Below, piece by piece: positions 52,628-62,527 of a stretch of 64,000 nucleotides of DNA. Source of the DNA: Flavimaribacter sp039888615 (lineage in GTDB: Bacteria; Pseudomonadota; Alphaproteobacteria; Rhizobiales; Rhizobiaceae). The DNA lies in NCBI GenBank assembly GCA_039888615.1, contig JBDQQS010000002.1; one strand, 5' to 3'. The position numbers were made by a program, and so were the translations under genes. Position 1 is the stretch's first letter, and every line of letters starts with the position of its first letter. A model generated the notes under the pieces. That model did no database searches and had not been told where the DNA came from. It saw nothing but the letters and a program-made list of their open reading frames with translations.

Positions 52628-53128
52628 ATGTCATTTTCACTTCAGCAAATCGAGAATGAAGTCCCCAAATTCGCGTCGGACAATGTAAACCTTTCAGTAG
52701 TTTGCCAATGGCTTCTGAGAAAGCCGATTGATGCGCTTTCGGTCGAAGAGTTGCGGATACTCATAGGTCAGGATATCGGGCTTGAACACCTCCTGCCGAT
52801 AGCTTTTGCGCTGCTGGAACGCAACCCGATGGTTTCAGGAGATTTGTTCGACGGTGATCTCTTATACGCCGTGGTGCATTGCAGTCGCGCATCTGCGCCA
52901 CACAACAAAAACCGGATCGCTTCGCTTTGCAGTCGAGCGATACGTTCTTGCAAGGCAAGCAAACGCGCCGAACTCATGATGGCGTCTGCGCTTCGCAACA
53001 AATCAGGTCGAGCGGCGGATCCGGAAGTTGAATACCGGAAGTTGATTCGCGACGAACTTGCCACCATGCCATGGGACAGTTTTCTGCGGTACAGTTCCGG
53101 GTTTACGTCAGACGCTCAGAGCGGCTGA
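52628..53128 (+). CDS. CdiI-type contact-dependent inhibition immunity protein (orphan)
   Basis: 166 residues, all helical in appearance. The core PIDALSVEELRILIGQDIGLEHLLPIAFALLERNPMVSGDLFDGDLLYAVV matches from memory the CdiI_2 immunity family (LTVEELRLLIGQ ... LE.NPL..GDFY.GDLL). Immunity proteins neutralise the toxin tip of CdiA or other polymorphic toxins. No cdiA, cdiB or toxin-tip gene is next to it, so it is an orphan. ATG 52628 has only a weak GGTGA site; GTG 52616 is also possible. Confidence 0.65.
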   Translation: MSFSLQQIENEVPKFASDNVNLSVVCQWLLRKPIDALSVEELRILIGQDIGLEHLLPIAFALLERNPMVSGDLFDGDLLYAVVHCSRASAPHNKNRIASLCSRAIRSCKASKRAELMMASALRNKSGRAADPEVEYRKLIRDELATMPWDSFLRYSSGFTSDAQSG

Positions 53129-53132
53129 GCAA

Positions 53133-53960
53133 TCAACGGTCCAGATGCAGGCGGGCGGCGTAAAGAGAAACCGCTGCGGCGTTTGACACGTTCAATGATT
53201 TGATGCGGCCGGGGACATCCAGCCTGGCGAGAACGTTGACGGTTTCACGGCTTTTCTGACGCAATCCCTTGCCTTCTGCTCCAAGGACAAGGGCTATTCG
53301 GTTCCCTGAAAAGCTGTTGGCGAGGTCAGCGGTCCCTTCGGAATCGAGTCCGATCGTGAGAAAACCCGCCTTCTGCAGATTTGTGATTGCCTCCGCAAGA
53401 TTGACCACTTGTACATAGGGCATCATTTCGAGTGCTCCGGAAGCCGCCTTGGCAAGGGCGCCGCTTTCTCCAGGGCTGTTGCGCGTCGTTGTAATCACCG
53501 CGCCGGCTCCAAAGGCGACGGCCGAGCGTAAAATTGCCCCAACATTGTGCGGGTCGGTGATCTGGTCGAGCACAAGTAGCAGCGGACTGTCCTTCAGATC
53601 TGAAAGCGTCGGCTGGGGCAGGGGGGCTGCTTCGATCATCGCTCCCTGGTGCACCGCGTCTTCCGGCAGTTCAGCGTCGATCGCAGAAGGTTCGACGATT
53701 GTTACATCGAAGGCAAGGCTTTCGGCGCTTGCAATTTCCAGCCGCTTGAGCGCGTTCCTGGTCACCAGCATCCGATGAATTGTGCGGCTCGGGTTGTCCA
53801 TGGCCGCGCGTACGCTGTGAAGGCCGTACACCAGCACCGTATCGGCTGCGGCGTTATCCTTTTCGGACTTGAAGGCGCGCCTGGCGTCGCGGTGGTTGCG
53901 CCGCAGTTTGGCGTAATGCGTATCTTTGGCGCTCCCGCGCGATTTCGGATCGTTCTTCAT
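53133..53960 (-). CDS. rlmB: 23S rRNA (guanosine-2'-O-)-methyltransferase (SpoU family)
   Basis: 275 residues. A basic N-terminal extension, an L30e-like substrate-binding domain (VYGLHSVRAAMDN), then the SPOUT methyltransferase with LVLDQITDPHNVGAILRSA, ALVLGAEGKGLR and IKSLNVSNAAAVSLY, the three knot motifs. It methylates the 2'-OH of G2251 in 23S rRNA. Directly followed by tRNA-Tyr on the other strand, as in related genomes. Confidence 0.95.
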   Translation of the reverse strand: MKNDPKSRGSAKDTHYAKLRRNHRDARRAFKSEKDNAAADTVLVYGLHSVRAAMDNPSRTIHRMLVTRNALKRLEIASAESLAFDVTIVEPSAIDAELPEDAVHQGAMIEAAPLPQPTLSDLKDSPLLLVLDQITDPHNVGAILRSAVAFGAGAVITTTRNSPGESGALAKAASGALEMMPYVQVVNLAEAITNLQKAGFLTIGLDSEGTADLANSFSGNRIALVLGAEGKGLRQKSRETVNVLARLDVPGRIKSLNVSNAAAVSLYAARLHLDR

Positions 53961-54158
53961 GCGCGGTGGTTATCCCTGCGGCGCGTATTTGACAAGCCTG
54001 TGTTTGCGTCCGCAATAATTTGGAGCGCTGCGGGCTGATTTGGAGAAATGGCGTGTTGACAGATGTCGATGCGCCCGTCATAACGCCGCGCAGATTCCGC
54101 GGCCGCATAGCCGGTCAAAAGATGTCGGAGATCGAAACACTTGGCCCCGCCGAGCAAT

Positions 54159-54243
54159 GGAGGGGTGCCTGAGCGGTTAAAAGGGGCGGACTGTAAATCC
54201 GTTGGCTATGCCTACGCTGGTTCGAATCCAGCCCCCTCCACCA
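54159..54243 (+). tRNA. tRNA-Tyr (GUA)
   Basis: 85 bases with encoded CCA. Acceptor GGAGGGG/CCCCTCC, anticodon loop CTGTAAA, long variable arm, TPsiC CTGGTTCGAATCCAG. Confidence 0.95.
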
Positions 54244-54262
54244 TCGATGCAGGGCCAGGTGC

Positions 54263-54336
54263 GCGGGTATAGCTCAATGGTAGAGCAGCAGCCTTCCAAG
54301 CTGAATATGCGGGTTCGATTCCCGCTACCCGCTCCA
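54263..54336 (+). tRNA. tRNA-Gly (UCC)
   Basis: 74 bases with encoded CCA. Acceptor GCGGGTA/TACCCGC, anticodon loop CTTCCAA, TPsiC CGGGTTCGATTCCCG. It is 19 bases behind tRNA-Tyr, probably one transcript. Confidence 0.95.
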
Positions 54337-54462
54337 GACCTTTCCTGATCGAAACTGTATTTGTTTGCTTCCGCTATTCTGGCGAGGTTGCTGATTTCAC
54401 TCAGTAAACAGCTATTTTGCGATAAATCTTGCAAAAAATATTGTGCAACGTGCATCCAAATC

Positions 54463-54714
54463 CACCTGGAGGCTGCGCAGGTTCCGGACAATCAGGTCAT
54501 GCAAGTCTGGACCAAGCCGGACAGCGACGGGCCGCCCGTTTCGCCTGGCCTGCTGCCATTCGAGCGCTCGGGGATACTCGAAGTGGAAGGTCTACCATCG
54601 CCTGCCGCCGATCAGCTCTATGAAATCACTTTCGAGCCGGAAGGCGGATCTCCGACCAATGTGCCCACCGGCCCGGTTCTTGGAAAAGGCTTCGCGAAAT
54701 CGCCGGTGCGCTGA
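54463..54714 (+). pseudogene. C-terminal fragment of an RskA-type anti-sigma factor
   Basis: About 83 residues ending GKGFAKSPVR. The stretch VPDNQVMQVWTKPDSDGPPV, then SPGLLPFERSG and YEITFEPEGGSPTN plus PTGPVLGKG, is the last half of the periplasmic RskA domain. There is no N-terminal anti-sigma domain, no membrane helix and no start with a ribosome site, so it is a stranded remnant between tRNA-Gly and tuf. It is not a copy of the anti-sigma gene at 42363; the sequences differ. Confidence 0.75.
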
Positions 54715-54951
54715 GGCGGTTCCTGGTGGACTACGCCAGCGAAGGCTCCGGTTCCAGATCGGGCTTGTTGTCGCCATGTCTCCGCAATGTCTCGCGAAAA
54801 CGGGCGCCAACAGACGACTGCTTTTGCGATTGGGACTTGCACAGGCGACGCGAAAGCCTTATTGGGCCTTCGATCATCGGGGCTGCCGGGCCGGGAGTTT
54901 CCGATTCCGAGTGTCCAAGTGCAATCTGAAAGACAACAGGACTGGAATATC
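54715..54951 (+). promoter_or_regulatory. Leader region of tuf
   Basis: 237 bases without a gene. It should contain the tuf promoter; no clear -35/-10 pair stands out. It may be partly imported together with the preceding anti-sigma fragment. Confidence 0.4.
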
Positions 54952-56127
<1,176 letters not shown>

Positions 56128-56167
56128 TGCTGGCAGATGCCGAACGCAGCCGACGGCGCTTTGAATG

Positions 56168-56195
56168 GGCAAAATGCGCGCAAGCGCGTTTTGTC
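56168..56195 (+). terminator. Possible terminator between the two tuf tails
   Basis: CAAAA-TG-CGCG pairs with CGCG-TTTTG around CAAG with a two-base bulge. Modest support only. Confidence 0.35.
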
Positions 56196-56340
56196 AGCGG
56201 CGCCGGCATCGTCGCAAGCATCACGGAGTAATTTCGCTGGAATTCAAGGCGCGCCGCCGCAACGCGGCGCGTCAACTGTTCAGTGGCGATTTGCCGCTTG
56301 AACCATGCAGGAAATGCGTCTAAACCCGCATCTGCTTCGT

Positions 56341-56416
56341 AGGGGTATAGCTCAGTTGGTAGAGCGACGGTCTCCAAAACCGTAGGTCGGGAGTTCGAGC
56401 CTCTCTGCCCCTGCCA
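56341..56416 (+). tRNA. tRNA-Trp (CCA)
   Basis: 76 bases with encoded CCA. Acceptor AGGGGTA/TGCCCCT, anticodon loop CTCCAAA, TPsiC GGGAGTTCGAGCCTCTC. It lies behind tuf, where secE normally follows. Confidence 0.95.
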
Positions 56417-56420
56417 TTTC

Positions 56421-56465
56421 GGCGACTGTAAAGTATCGACACGTTGCCGATACTTTACAGTCGCC
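56421..56465. repeat. Perfect 18-bp inverted repeat right behind tRNA-Trp
   Basis: GGCGACTGTAAAGTATCG (56421-56438) and CGATACTTTACAGTCGCC (56448-56465) around a nine-base loop. Only four bases separate it from the CCA end of tRNA-Trp. It may be a terminator-like hairpin of the tuf/tRNA transcript or the boundary structure of the island. Confidence 0.8.
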
Positions 56466-56529
56466 TATCTATCGTCTTGAGCCTCTTGGCTTGCGAAGAC
56501 AGACGATATGCCCCCAGAATATAACGGCA

Positions 56530-57438
56530 TCATGATATAGCCGACACCGCAGCGATATGAACCTCGTCATAGCCAAGTAAGCTTTGCAAATGCTGGGCGG
56601 TTGTATGAGTCTGGATATACTCTCTTACTCGACCTGGAAGAAAGTGTTTCCATTTGTCGTCCTGACGAAGCGAGGCTCTTTGGGAATAGATCGATTCCCG
56701 GTCAACTACCCTCCGACTCCCAATATTCCCGGTCTTCAGGGCTTTCGCTTGTATGAGGGGACCCAGATTCCCACCGATAGGGTGAATTTCAGTCTTCCAG
56801 TAGTCAACGTCAAAATCAGATGGCTCCACCCCCAGCAATTTACTCGTGGGCCGAAAGAGGAAGTGAGTAGGATTCTCGATTATATTTTCCAGCTTCACTT
56901 GCAGTATTGGACCAAAATGATCAGCCCTAGTCATAGCGTTATAGAAGTTTGAAAGTCGTTTAAATGTGGAGTCTATAAAGACCTTCACGCTTTCAAATTC
57001 CGAGGCAAGCAAAGCGTGCGTCTCCCCGTAGTCGCTGATACCCCGGTTCTTCTTTGCATACTCGTTTGCCAAGTATGACGCCATGTGCGGGAGTGGGTGT
57101 TTCGTAACGTGACCGAAGGACATCTCTACTCCGCTGTCCCTGACGGAAGTGACGAATTTGGTCGAGAAGAAATTCAGACTCTTGCTTGCATCGACCACAG
57201 AACGAGCGCCCACTATCGCGGCGATGGTTTGGTAAAACTCTGCATCAGGGATATCGGACATGAGCGCAATCCTGTCCGAGGTCCATACCCTACATTCGCG
57301 GCATGCTGCACAGTGAGCCTTCGGCCGGCGCAAGCGGCTTAGTTCGCTGCCACCGTAAACTCCCTCTGCCGAATTCAGCAGATAGTTCGTAATGGTTGAT
57401 CCGCCGTATGACACCCCGAGAAGAGCAAATACTTTCAT
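56530..57438 (-). CDS. Sulfotransferase-like protein
   Basis: 302 residues from ATG 57438. The N-terminal VFALLGVSYGGSTITNYLLNSAEGVYGGSELS fits the 5'-phosphosulfate-binding loop of PAPS-dependent sulfotransferases, and VVDASKSLNFF fits the 3'-phosphate segment. Four cysteines lie close together (AHCAACRECRVW), perhaps a metal knuckle. AT-richer than the core genes. Beside glycosyltransferases it may sulfate a surface glycan; the acceptor is unknown. Confidence 0.72.
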   Translation of the reverse strand: MKVFALLGVSYGGSTITNYLLNSAEGVYGGSELSRLRRPKAHCAACRECRVWTSDRIALMSDIPDAEFYQTIAAIVGARSVVDASKSLNFFSTKFVTSVRDSGVEMSFGHVTKHPLPHMASYLANEYAKKNRGISDYGETHALLASEFESVKVFIDSTFKRLSNFYNAMTRADHFGPILQVKLENIIENPTHFLFRPTSKLLGVEPSDFDVDYWKTEIHPIGGNLGPLIQAKALKTGNIGSRRVVDRESIYSQRASLRQDDKWKHFLPGRVREYIQTHTTAQHLQSLLGYDEVHIAAVSAIS

Positions 57439-57855
57439 GAATAGAACCAAATTCGGGCCAGGCTAGCCAAAGGTAATAATGTAAACAAACTGACGAAAAA
57501 TATCCGCGCTGCTTCTAGCACGAGTGATCCCAGGATAACAAGATCGGTACTGGTTTGCGTCGTCAACCGGTGTTCCAGGCGTGCTTTGCCCTGCAGGAAC
57601 GCTTCCGAATCCCGGTTCCCGATTTCGTCATTCTGCCTCCATTTTTGGAGACGTTACCGGTAGTGGTGGTTGTGCAGGTTGACCGGTCACAAATGCACTC
57701 CGTGGCCAGGTGGCAAGGCAGGTCTGGACCAAATTAACCGGATAAGACACGGGTCTCAGGTCAGATCGCATGATTTCTACCGTGAGTGGTCGACGGAAGC
57801 GGCAGTAAATCTCATCGCCGGAACCACGTCCCCTACACCCGATCCAAATTTACTA
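57439..57855. other. Gene-free stretch before the IS5 element
   Basis: No frame with a believable start or motif. It ends in TTTACTA, the left flank of the IS5-family insertion. Confidence 0.5.
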
Positions 57856-57922
57856 GGCCGTGTGGACGAATTGACTCAGGTAAAGGATTTGGGATTCCGG
57901 AATTGAATTCGATGTGATTATG

Positions 57923-59147
57923 GGATGGCCCGCCCCTCTCCGGAGCGATCGGATAGGATTGCTCTGTCATTGAACGAGAGAGGAACGGACCGATGTCGAT
58001 AGTTGTGCTTGGAATTGATCTTGGCAAGAACGTTTGCAGCCTGGTTGGACTGGACGAGGCTGGCGCTGTTGTTTTGCGCCGGCGGCTTCGCCGTACCAGC
58101 GTCGAAGATTTTGTTGGCGGATTGCCGAACTGCATTGTCGCGATGGAAGCCTGCTGCGGTGCGCATCACCTCGGCCGGGTGCTTGGGGCTTTTGGCCACA
58201 CGATCCGGCTGATGCCGCCGGAATATGTGCGACCCTATGTAAAAGCGAACAAGAACGACGATCACGATGCCGAGGCGATCGCGGAGGCGGCAACGCGACC
58301 GACGATGCGTTTCGTGCCGGTCAAGAGCCAGGTGCAGTCAGACATCCAGGCTCTGCACCGGGCACGCTCGCGGCTGGTGTCGGAGCGCACCGCGCTGATC
58401 AACCATCTGCGCGCACTCTTGCTGGAGCGCGGCATCGTTGTGGCGCAGGGACGGCGCAGGCTTGAAGATGCACTTTCTGTCTTCGCGGATGACGAGGATC
58501 CCCGACTATCGCCGCGCATGCGGCTTCTGGTCGAGGACTTGCGCGCCGAGTGGCGCAACCTCGATGAGCGGATTGCCGCATTCGATATGGAATTTGCGCA
58601 CATGGCGCGTGAGGACGAAACAGCCCGTCTGCTTTCGACGATCCCCGGGATCGGCGTCATCAACGCCACTGCTCTGCTGGCCGCGGTCGGCGATGCTCGC
58701 AACTTCGGATGCGGCCGTGACCTGGCCGCCTGGCTGGGCCTGGCGCCTCGGCAGGTGACGACGGGTGGCAAGCCGAGATTGCTGGGCATATCCAAGCGCG
58801 GCAACCGTTACCTTCGGGCAAACCTGATCCATGGCGCTCGCGCGGTGCTGCCTCGCATCTTGGCCCAGGACACGCCGCTGGGGCGCTGGATACGGAGCCT
58901 GCTGGCGCGGGCGCACAAGAATGTTGTTGTTGTGGCGCTGGCGGCCAAACTGGCACGCATCGTCTGGGCGGTACTCAGGAAGGGAGTCCGCTTTGACCCT
59001 GCGATGGCAGCGGCATAGGAACACGACGGTCATCGGAATTGTGACGATGGTCGTGGTATTCTGCGGGTGAGGAAGATGGCCTGACAGTCGAACGGCAGCC
59101 TGGAAACCTGGACCAGTGAACGGTTGAACGAGACCGTTGTGATTATG
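57923..59147 (+). mobile_element. IS110-family element inserted in the IS5 element
   Basis: TGTGATTATG occurs at 57913-57922 and 59138-59147. The 1225 bases delimited by these direct repeats contain one intact IS110 transposase, and taking them out restores a continuous IS5 left arm. The exact borders could shift by up to ten bases within the repeat. Confidence 0.75.
57993..59018 (+). CDS. IS110-family transposase
   Basis: 341 residues, full length. The DEDD catalytic residues can be placed: Asp in LGIDLGKN, Glu in VAMEACCG, and Asp in DDHDAEAIAEA. The C-terminal transposase_20 part has LLSTIPGIGVINATALLAAVGD, and ISKRGNRYLR with the conserved Gly/Asn. No frameshift or stop, so it may still be active. 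Confidence 0.93.
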   Translation: MSIVVLGIDLGKNVCSLVGLDEAGAVVLRRRLRRTSVEDFVGGLPNCIVAMEACCGAHHLGRVLGAFGHTIRLMPPEYVRPYVKANKNDDHDAEAIAEAATRPTMRFVPVKSQVQSDIQALHRARSRLVSERTALINHLRALLLERGIVVAQGRRRLEDALSVFADDEDPRLSPRMRLLVEDLRAEWRNLDERIAAFDMEFAHMAREDETARLLSTIPGIGVINATALLAAVGDARNFGCGRDLAAWLGLAPRQVTTGGKPRLLGISKRGNRYLRANLIHGARAVLPRILAQDTPLGRWIRSLLARAHKNVVVVALAAKLARIVWAVLRKGVRFDPAMAAA

Positions 59148-59298
59148 AGGACCGGGCTGCGCGAAACCCCATCTTGGCCGGGACGATATCCCGAGACCGG
59201 ATACGTTGATGCAGACTGAACAGAGCAATCTTCAAAAACCCCTTGCAGACGGGGCGGGCCATACGTTCATGGTTGCCGACATGATTTGGAGGTCGGCA

Positions 59299-60080
59299 AT
59301 GTGTACCAAGATGAGCGAACGAGACTGGATGATGGCTCTGGAGGCTTTCCGTGCCTGTTTGCCGCGCGTTGGCGCAAAGGCAAAGAATGACCGCCTGTTT
59401 CTCGAAGCGCTGCACTATTTCACCCTTCACAACATCTCCTGGCGTGCTTTGCCCGAGCGGTTCGGCAACTGGAACAGCGTTTGGAAACGCTTCGACCGTC
59501 TGGGTAAGTCAGGTGTGTTTGAGGACTATTTTTCTATTCTGGCCGGGCTTGATGAAGGCGCGCATCTCATCGCCATGTTCGACAGCACTGTCATTCGCGC
59601 CCATGTTTCAGCGGCAGGCGCCAAAGGGGGCAGGAAGGTCAAGCGCTCCGACGTTCGCGCGGCGGATTCGGCGCCAAAATCCATCTGAAAACAGATCGGC
59701 TCGGCCTGCCGCTTGGCTTTGAGTTGACCGGCGGCGAAGCCTCTGACAGCAAGCAGTTTGCGGATCTCATGGAAACTGGTCCTGAGATCAAACACCGGGC
59801 CATCGTCGCCGACAAGGGCTATGACAGCAATGCCAATCGCGAGGTTGCGCGAAAGGCCGGGGCTGTCCCGATCATCCCATACAAATCAAACCGGCGTAAC
59901 ATTCCCGCCCACTTCGCCAAAGCGCTCTATCGGGGCCGTGCACGCATCGAACAGATGATGGGAAAGCTCAAGCGCTTCAAACGCGTCGCCTTGCCCTGCG
60001 AGAAAACAGCTAGAAATTTCCGATCCATCGTCGCAATCGCCGCTGCATCTATCTTGATCAAATCCGTCCACACGGCCTAG
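59299..60080 (+). CDS. IS5-family transposase in two frames (probable -1 frameshift)
   Basis: The first frame starts at ATG 59299 (GGAGG 6 bases upstream) and has MFDSTVIRAHVS, the first catalytic Asp; it stops at 59686-59688. The second frame continues GGEASDSKQF, VADKGYDSNANRE (second Asp) and YRGRARIEQMMGKLKRFKRVALP (catalytic Glu), ending KSVHTA. The switch point is AAAGGGGGC at about 59625-59633, a slippery run. Re-reading one G gives AKGGQEGQA, the family sequence, so a programmed -1 shift, known in IS427-type elements, is as likely as a lost G. Confidence 0.85.
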
Positions 60081-60524
60081 ACAACTGGAGATTGCGTTAG
60101 CTATAGAAAGTCATGAATTGAACAGGCGGATGACGCTAGTCATAGGTCTCCATCGAAAGCCGGATCAGCGCTCATTAATTATACATACACGAAACTTTGT
60201 TAAACTCTTAAGAGAGAATTTCATTTCCCCTACAATCACTCAGTTGTCTGATATCGGTTTCTCTGTGGTTTCTTCGATAGGTGCTGCAAACAGGCTTGTG
60301 ACTTCCGTTGCATGTTTGGATCAATGATTTTATCAGCTGAAGTATGTTGGACAAGGATGTCTGTAAATTTTGCTCACGATTAGAATGTCCGCCATTTTAT
60401 TGAAACCGACTGGAAGACGGCAGGATATTTAGAGGTTTAGTAAGTTCGAAGGGTAACGGATTTAATTAATCTTTGTATCGCTGAAAGTGCTGAGGCAACG
60501 AATATTTTGGATTGAGCTATAAAA
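60081..60524. other. AT-rich stretch between IS5 and the glycosyltransferase gene
   Basis: One short frame (60118-60327, about 69 residues, MNRRMTLVIGLHRKP onward) begins just behind the IS end and might be the tail of a gene cut by the insertion, but it has no ribosome site or recognisable motif. The remainder looks like promoter sequence. Confidence 0.4.
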
Positions 60525-62519
60525 GTGTACAATTTAATTCAGCAAAGCCTGCCCATATTGAATCATTCGTCGATTATATCGAGTGAGGGAGATTTAGGTG
60601 GTGGTTGGTTGATTTCACATGCCAAGAAAGAGCAATCGACGCCAAGCGCCAAAGACGCGTTCATTCTCGAATTTGATATTTCATCGGCTCTCCCGACAGC
60701 GAAATTTTCCATGAATGAAGAATTCAGATGGTTTCGCATAGAGTATGAGCTGCCAAGAAAATATATACAGGAAGGTAAATTCGTCTTCTGCTTTTCGTAC
60801 CGAAAACTGTCTGAAGTCAATGATAGCACAACTAGCATCAAAATTATTGAGTACATAGATGGAAAAGGACAAACCTACGCGAATATCTTTCGAGACCTGT
60901 CACAATCAATAGAACCCAGATCAATAAGTCGACAGCTCGAGTTCTTTGGGTCGGGGACTGAAAATGCAAGTTACAGGCTCTGCTTCGAGTTCAAGCAACC
61001 TATAGATTTCTGGTTTGGTGAAGTCGAACTCGTTCAAGTATCACCGTCAAAAGAAGTTGCTAGCAAATCCAGGACAACTCCATTCTATTTTCCGCCCTAT
61101 CGAGCCTTTCAATATCAAGTATCGGAACAACTGTGCCGTCTCAATGATCAAATGGATTCGTTGATGCGGAAATCTCCGAGCCAATGGGCAGAAGAGATTC
61201 TGAAAGTGGCGCTTACGCTAGAAGATTACGAGACAGCAACAGGTCTGGCAGAATATCTTGAGCACCTATACAAAAAGGACGGCACGTTCCAATCAGAAGC
61301 TATTGGCTCATTGTTGAAATCAAAGATTGCTACCGGAGAGATAGATCAAGTTTTTGATCTTCTTACCCGGTTTAGTCATGCGAGTAAAAATGATGGTTCA
61401 ATTTTAATAGCAAGACGATTGCGAAAAGATGCGAAGCCGCTTGCCGATTACAGCCTGCCATCCGGCAAAAGCGATGTGTTCAATTTGTCATACGACATCC
61501 AGAATTCGAGCGATGTTCCATTTGAAACTGTATTGATGCACACTCCTGAAACACCGGAGAGAGCTTTGCTTTGGGCCAACTACTATTTACAAAAAAGTGA
61601 AGTCGAATATCTTCGTCAACTCAATGTTTATCTAGAAGCGGTTGGGTCTCCATACGAAATCGAACTCGGAGATGCTCGTGATAATATCCTCCTTCGTACC
61701 AGTTTTAAACCGCGCAAAAATCTGTCCCTACTCTCGGATGGACCGCTAGTGTCGGTTATCATTGCCGCCTTTAATTCTGCAGAGACTATAAATTATGCTC
61801 TGGGTTCCATTCTTAATCAGACATATCGACACATCGAAATTCTCGTTTGTGATGACGACAGTTGCGACGATACGCTTGACATTCTGCGTCAGTATGTTGC
61901 CGACCCGCGTGTGCGCGTTTTCAAAAGCAACTCGAACCAAGGTCCCTACAATATCCGGAATCAGATGATCTCCGAGGCAAAGGGGGAAGTTATAACGTTC
62001 CACGATGCCGATGACATAGCGTTACCTCATCGTATTGCGATACAACTGCGGTTGATGATGAATGAAAGGTCGAAGGTTTCTCTTGGTATGTGGCTTCGCA
62101 TTCGGGAGAATGGTCATATTGTAGCCTTCAAAGATGGATTTTTTCTCCATCAATGCCTGAATAGCATTATGTTTTTGAAAACGGTTTTCGAAGACCATGG
62201 ACCTTATCGCCAGGCACGTTGCGCCGCAGATTCAGAATTTTACGAATTGATCCGCGGCCTTCTCGATCCAGGAGAAATCTCTTACGCTTCAGAGCCACTG
62301 GTGATCGGGCTATGGAGTGCTCAGTCTCTGACTCAAACCGAAGGGATAGAAGCAGACGAACTCGGGTACCGATCGGCAGCCAGACGATCATATTCATCCA
62401 TTGCGTCGCGACAACGCATGTTAGGCAACGAAATCGTCTCCGACAGCAGAATAACAAGATGCCTGCAAGATGCAGGCATTTACCGGCAACCACAAATTAC
62501 CATTGAGATTAGAGATTAG
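60525..62519 (+). CDS. Large glycosyltransferase with family 2 C-terminal domain
   Basis: 664 residues from GTG 60525. Residues 1-180 are beta-rich and unlike any domain I know; about 215-400 is helical, TPR- or tether-like (EEILKVALTLEDYETATGLAEYLEHLY). The GT2 domain starts near 408 with PLVSVIIAAFNSAETINYALGSILNQTY, then LVCDDDSCDDTLDIL and FHDADDIALPHRI (DxD). The segment after 520 closes the GT-A fold. Codons are AT-rich compared with core genes, a sign of transfer. Nine bases separate it from the next gene. Confidence 0.85.
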   Translation: MYNLIQQSLPILNHSSIISSEGDLGGGWLISHAKKEQSTPSAKDAFILEFDISSALPTAKFSMNEEFRWFRIEYELPRKYIQEGKFVFCFSYRKLSEVNDSTTSIKIIEYIDGKGQTYANIFRDLSQSIEPRSISRQLEFFGSGTENASYRLCFEFKQPIDFWFGEVELVQVSPSKEVASKSRTTPFYFPPYRAFQYQVSEQLCRLNDQMDSLMRKSPSQWAEEILKVALTLEDYETATGLAEYLEHLYKKDGTFQSEAIGSLLKSKIATGEIDQVFDLLTRFSHASKNDGSILIARRLRKDAKPLADYSLPSGKSDVFNLSYDIQNSSDVPFETVLMHTPETPERALLWANYYLQKSEVEYLRQLNVYLEAVGSPYEIELGDARDNILLRTSFKPRKNLSLLSDGPLVSVIIAAFNSAETINYALGSILNQTYRHIEILVCDDDSCDDTLDILRQYVADPRVRVFKSNSNQGPYNIRNQMISEAKGEVITFHDADDIALPHRIAIQLRLMMNERSKVSLGMWLRIRENGHIVAFKDGFFLHQCLNSIMFLKTVFEDHGPYRQARCAADSEFYELIRGLLDPGEISYASEPLVIGLWSAQSLTQTEGIEADELGYRSAARRSYSSIASRQRMLGNEIVSDSRITRCLQDAGIYRQPQITIEIRD

Positions 62520-62527
62520 GCTTTATA

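Larger units (their letters stand above)
57856..60077 (+). mobile_element. IS5-family (IS427-like) element interrupted by IS110
   Basis: The left end GGCCGTGTGGACG at 57856 and the right end CGTCCACACGGCC at 60065-60077 are 13-bp perfect terminal inverted repeats, with a further ATT.GA match inward. The flanks read CTA before and TAG after, fitting a TA or CTAG target. Removing the IS110 insert (57923-59147) leaves about 1.0 kb, a normal size. Confidence 0.88.

Noticed and set aside
59625..59690. The IS5 transposase frame break as a plain inactivating mutation
   Set aside because: It sits on a slippery G run, and a -1 shift reproduces the family sequence exactly; programmed shifting is known in this group, so the gene was not called a pseudogene.
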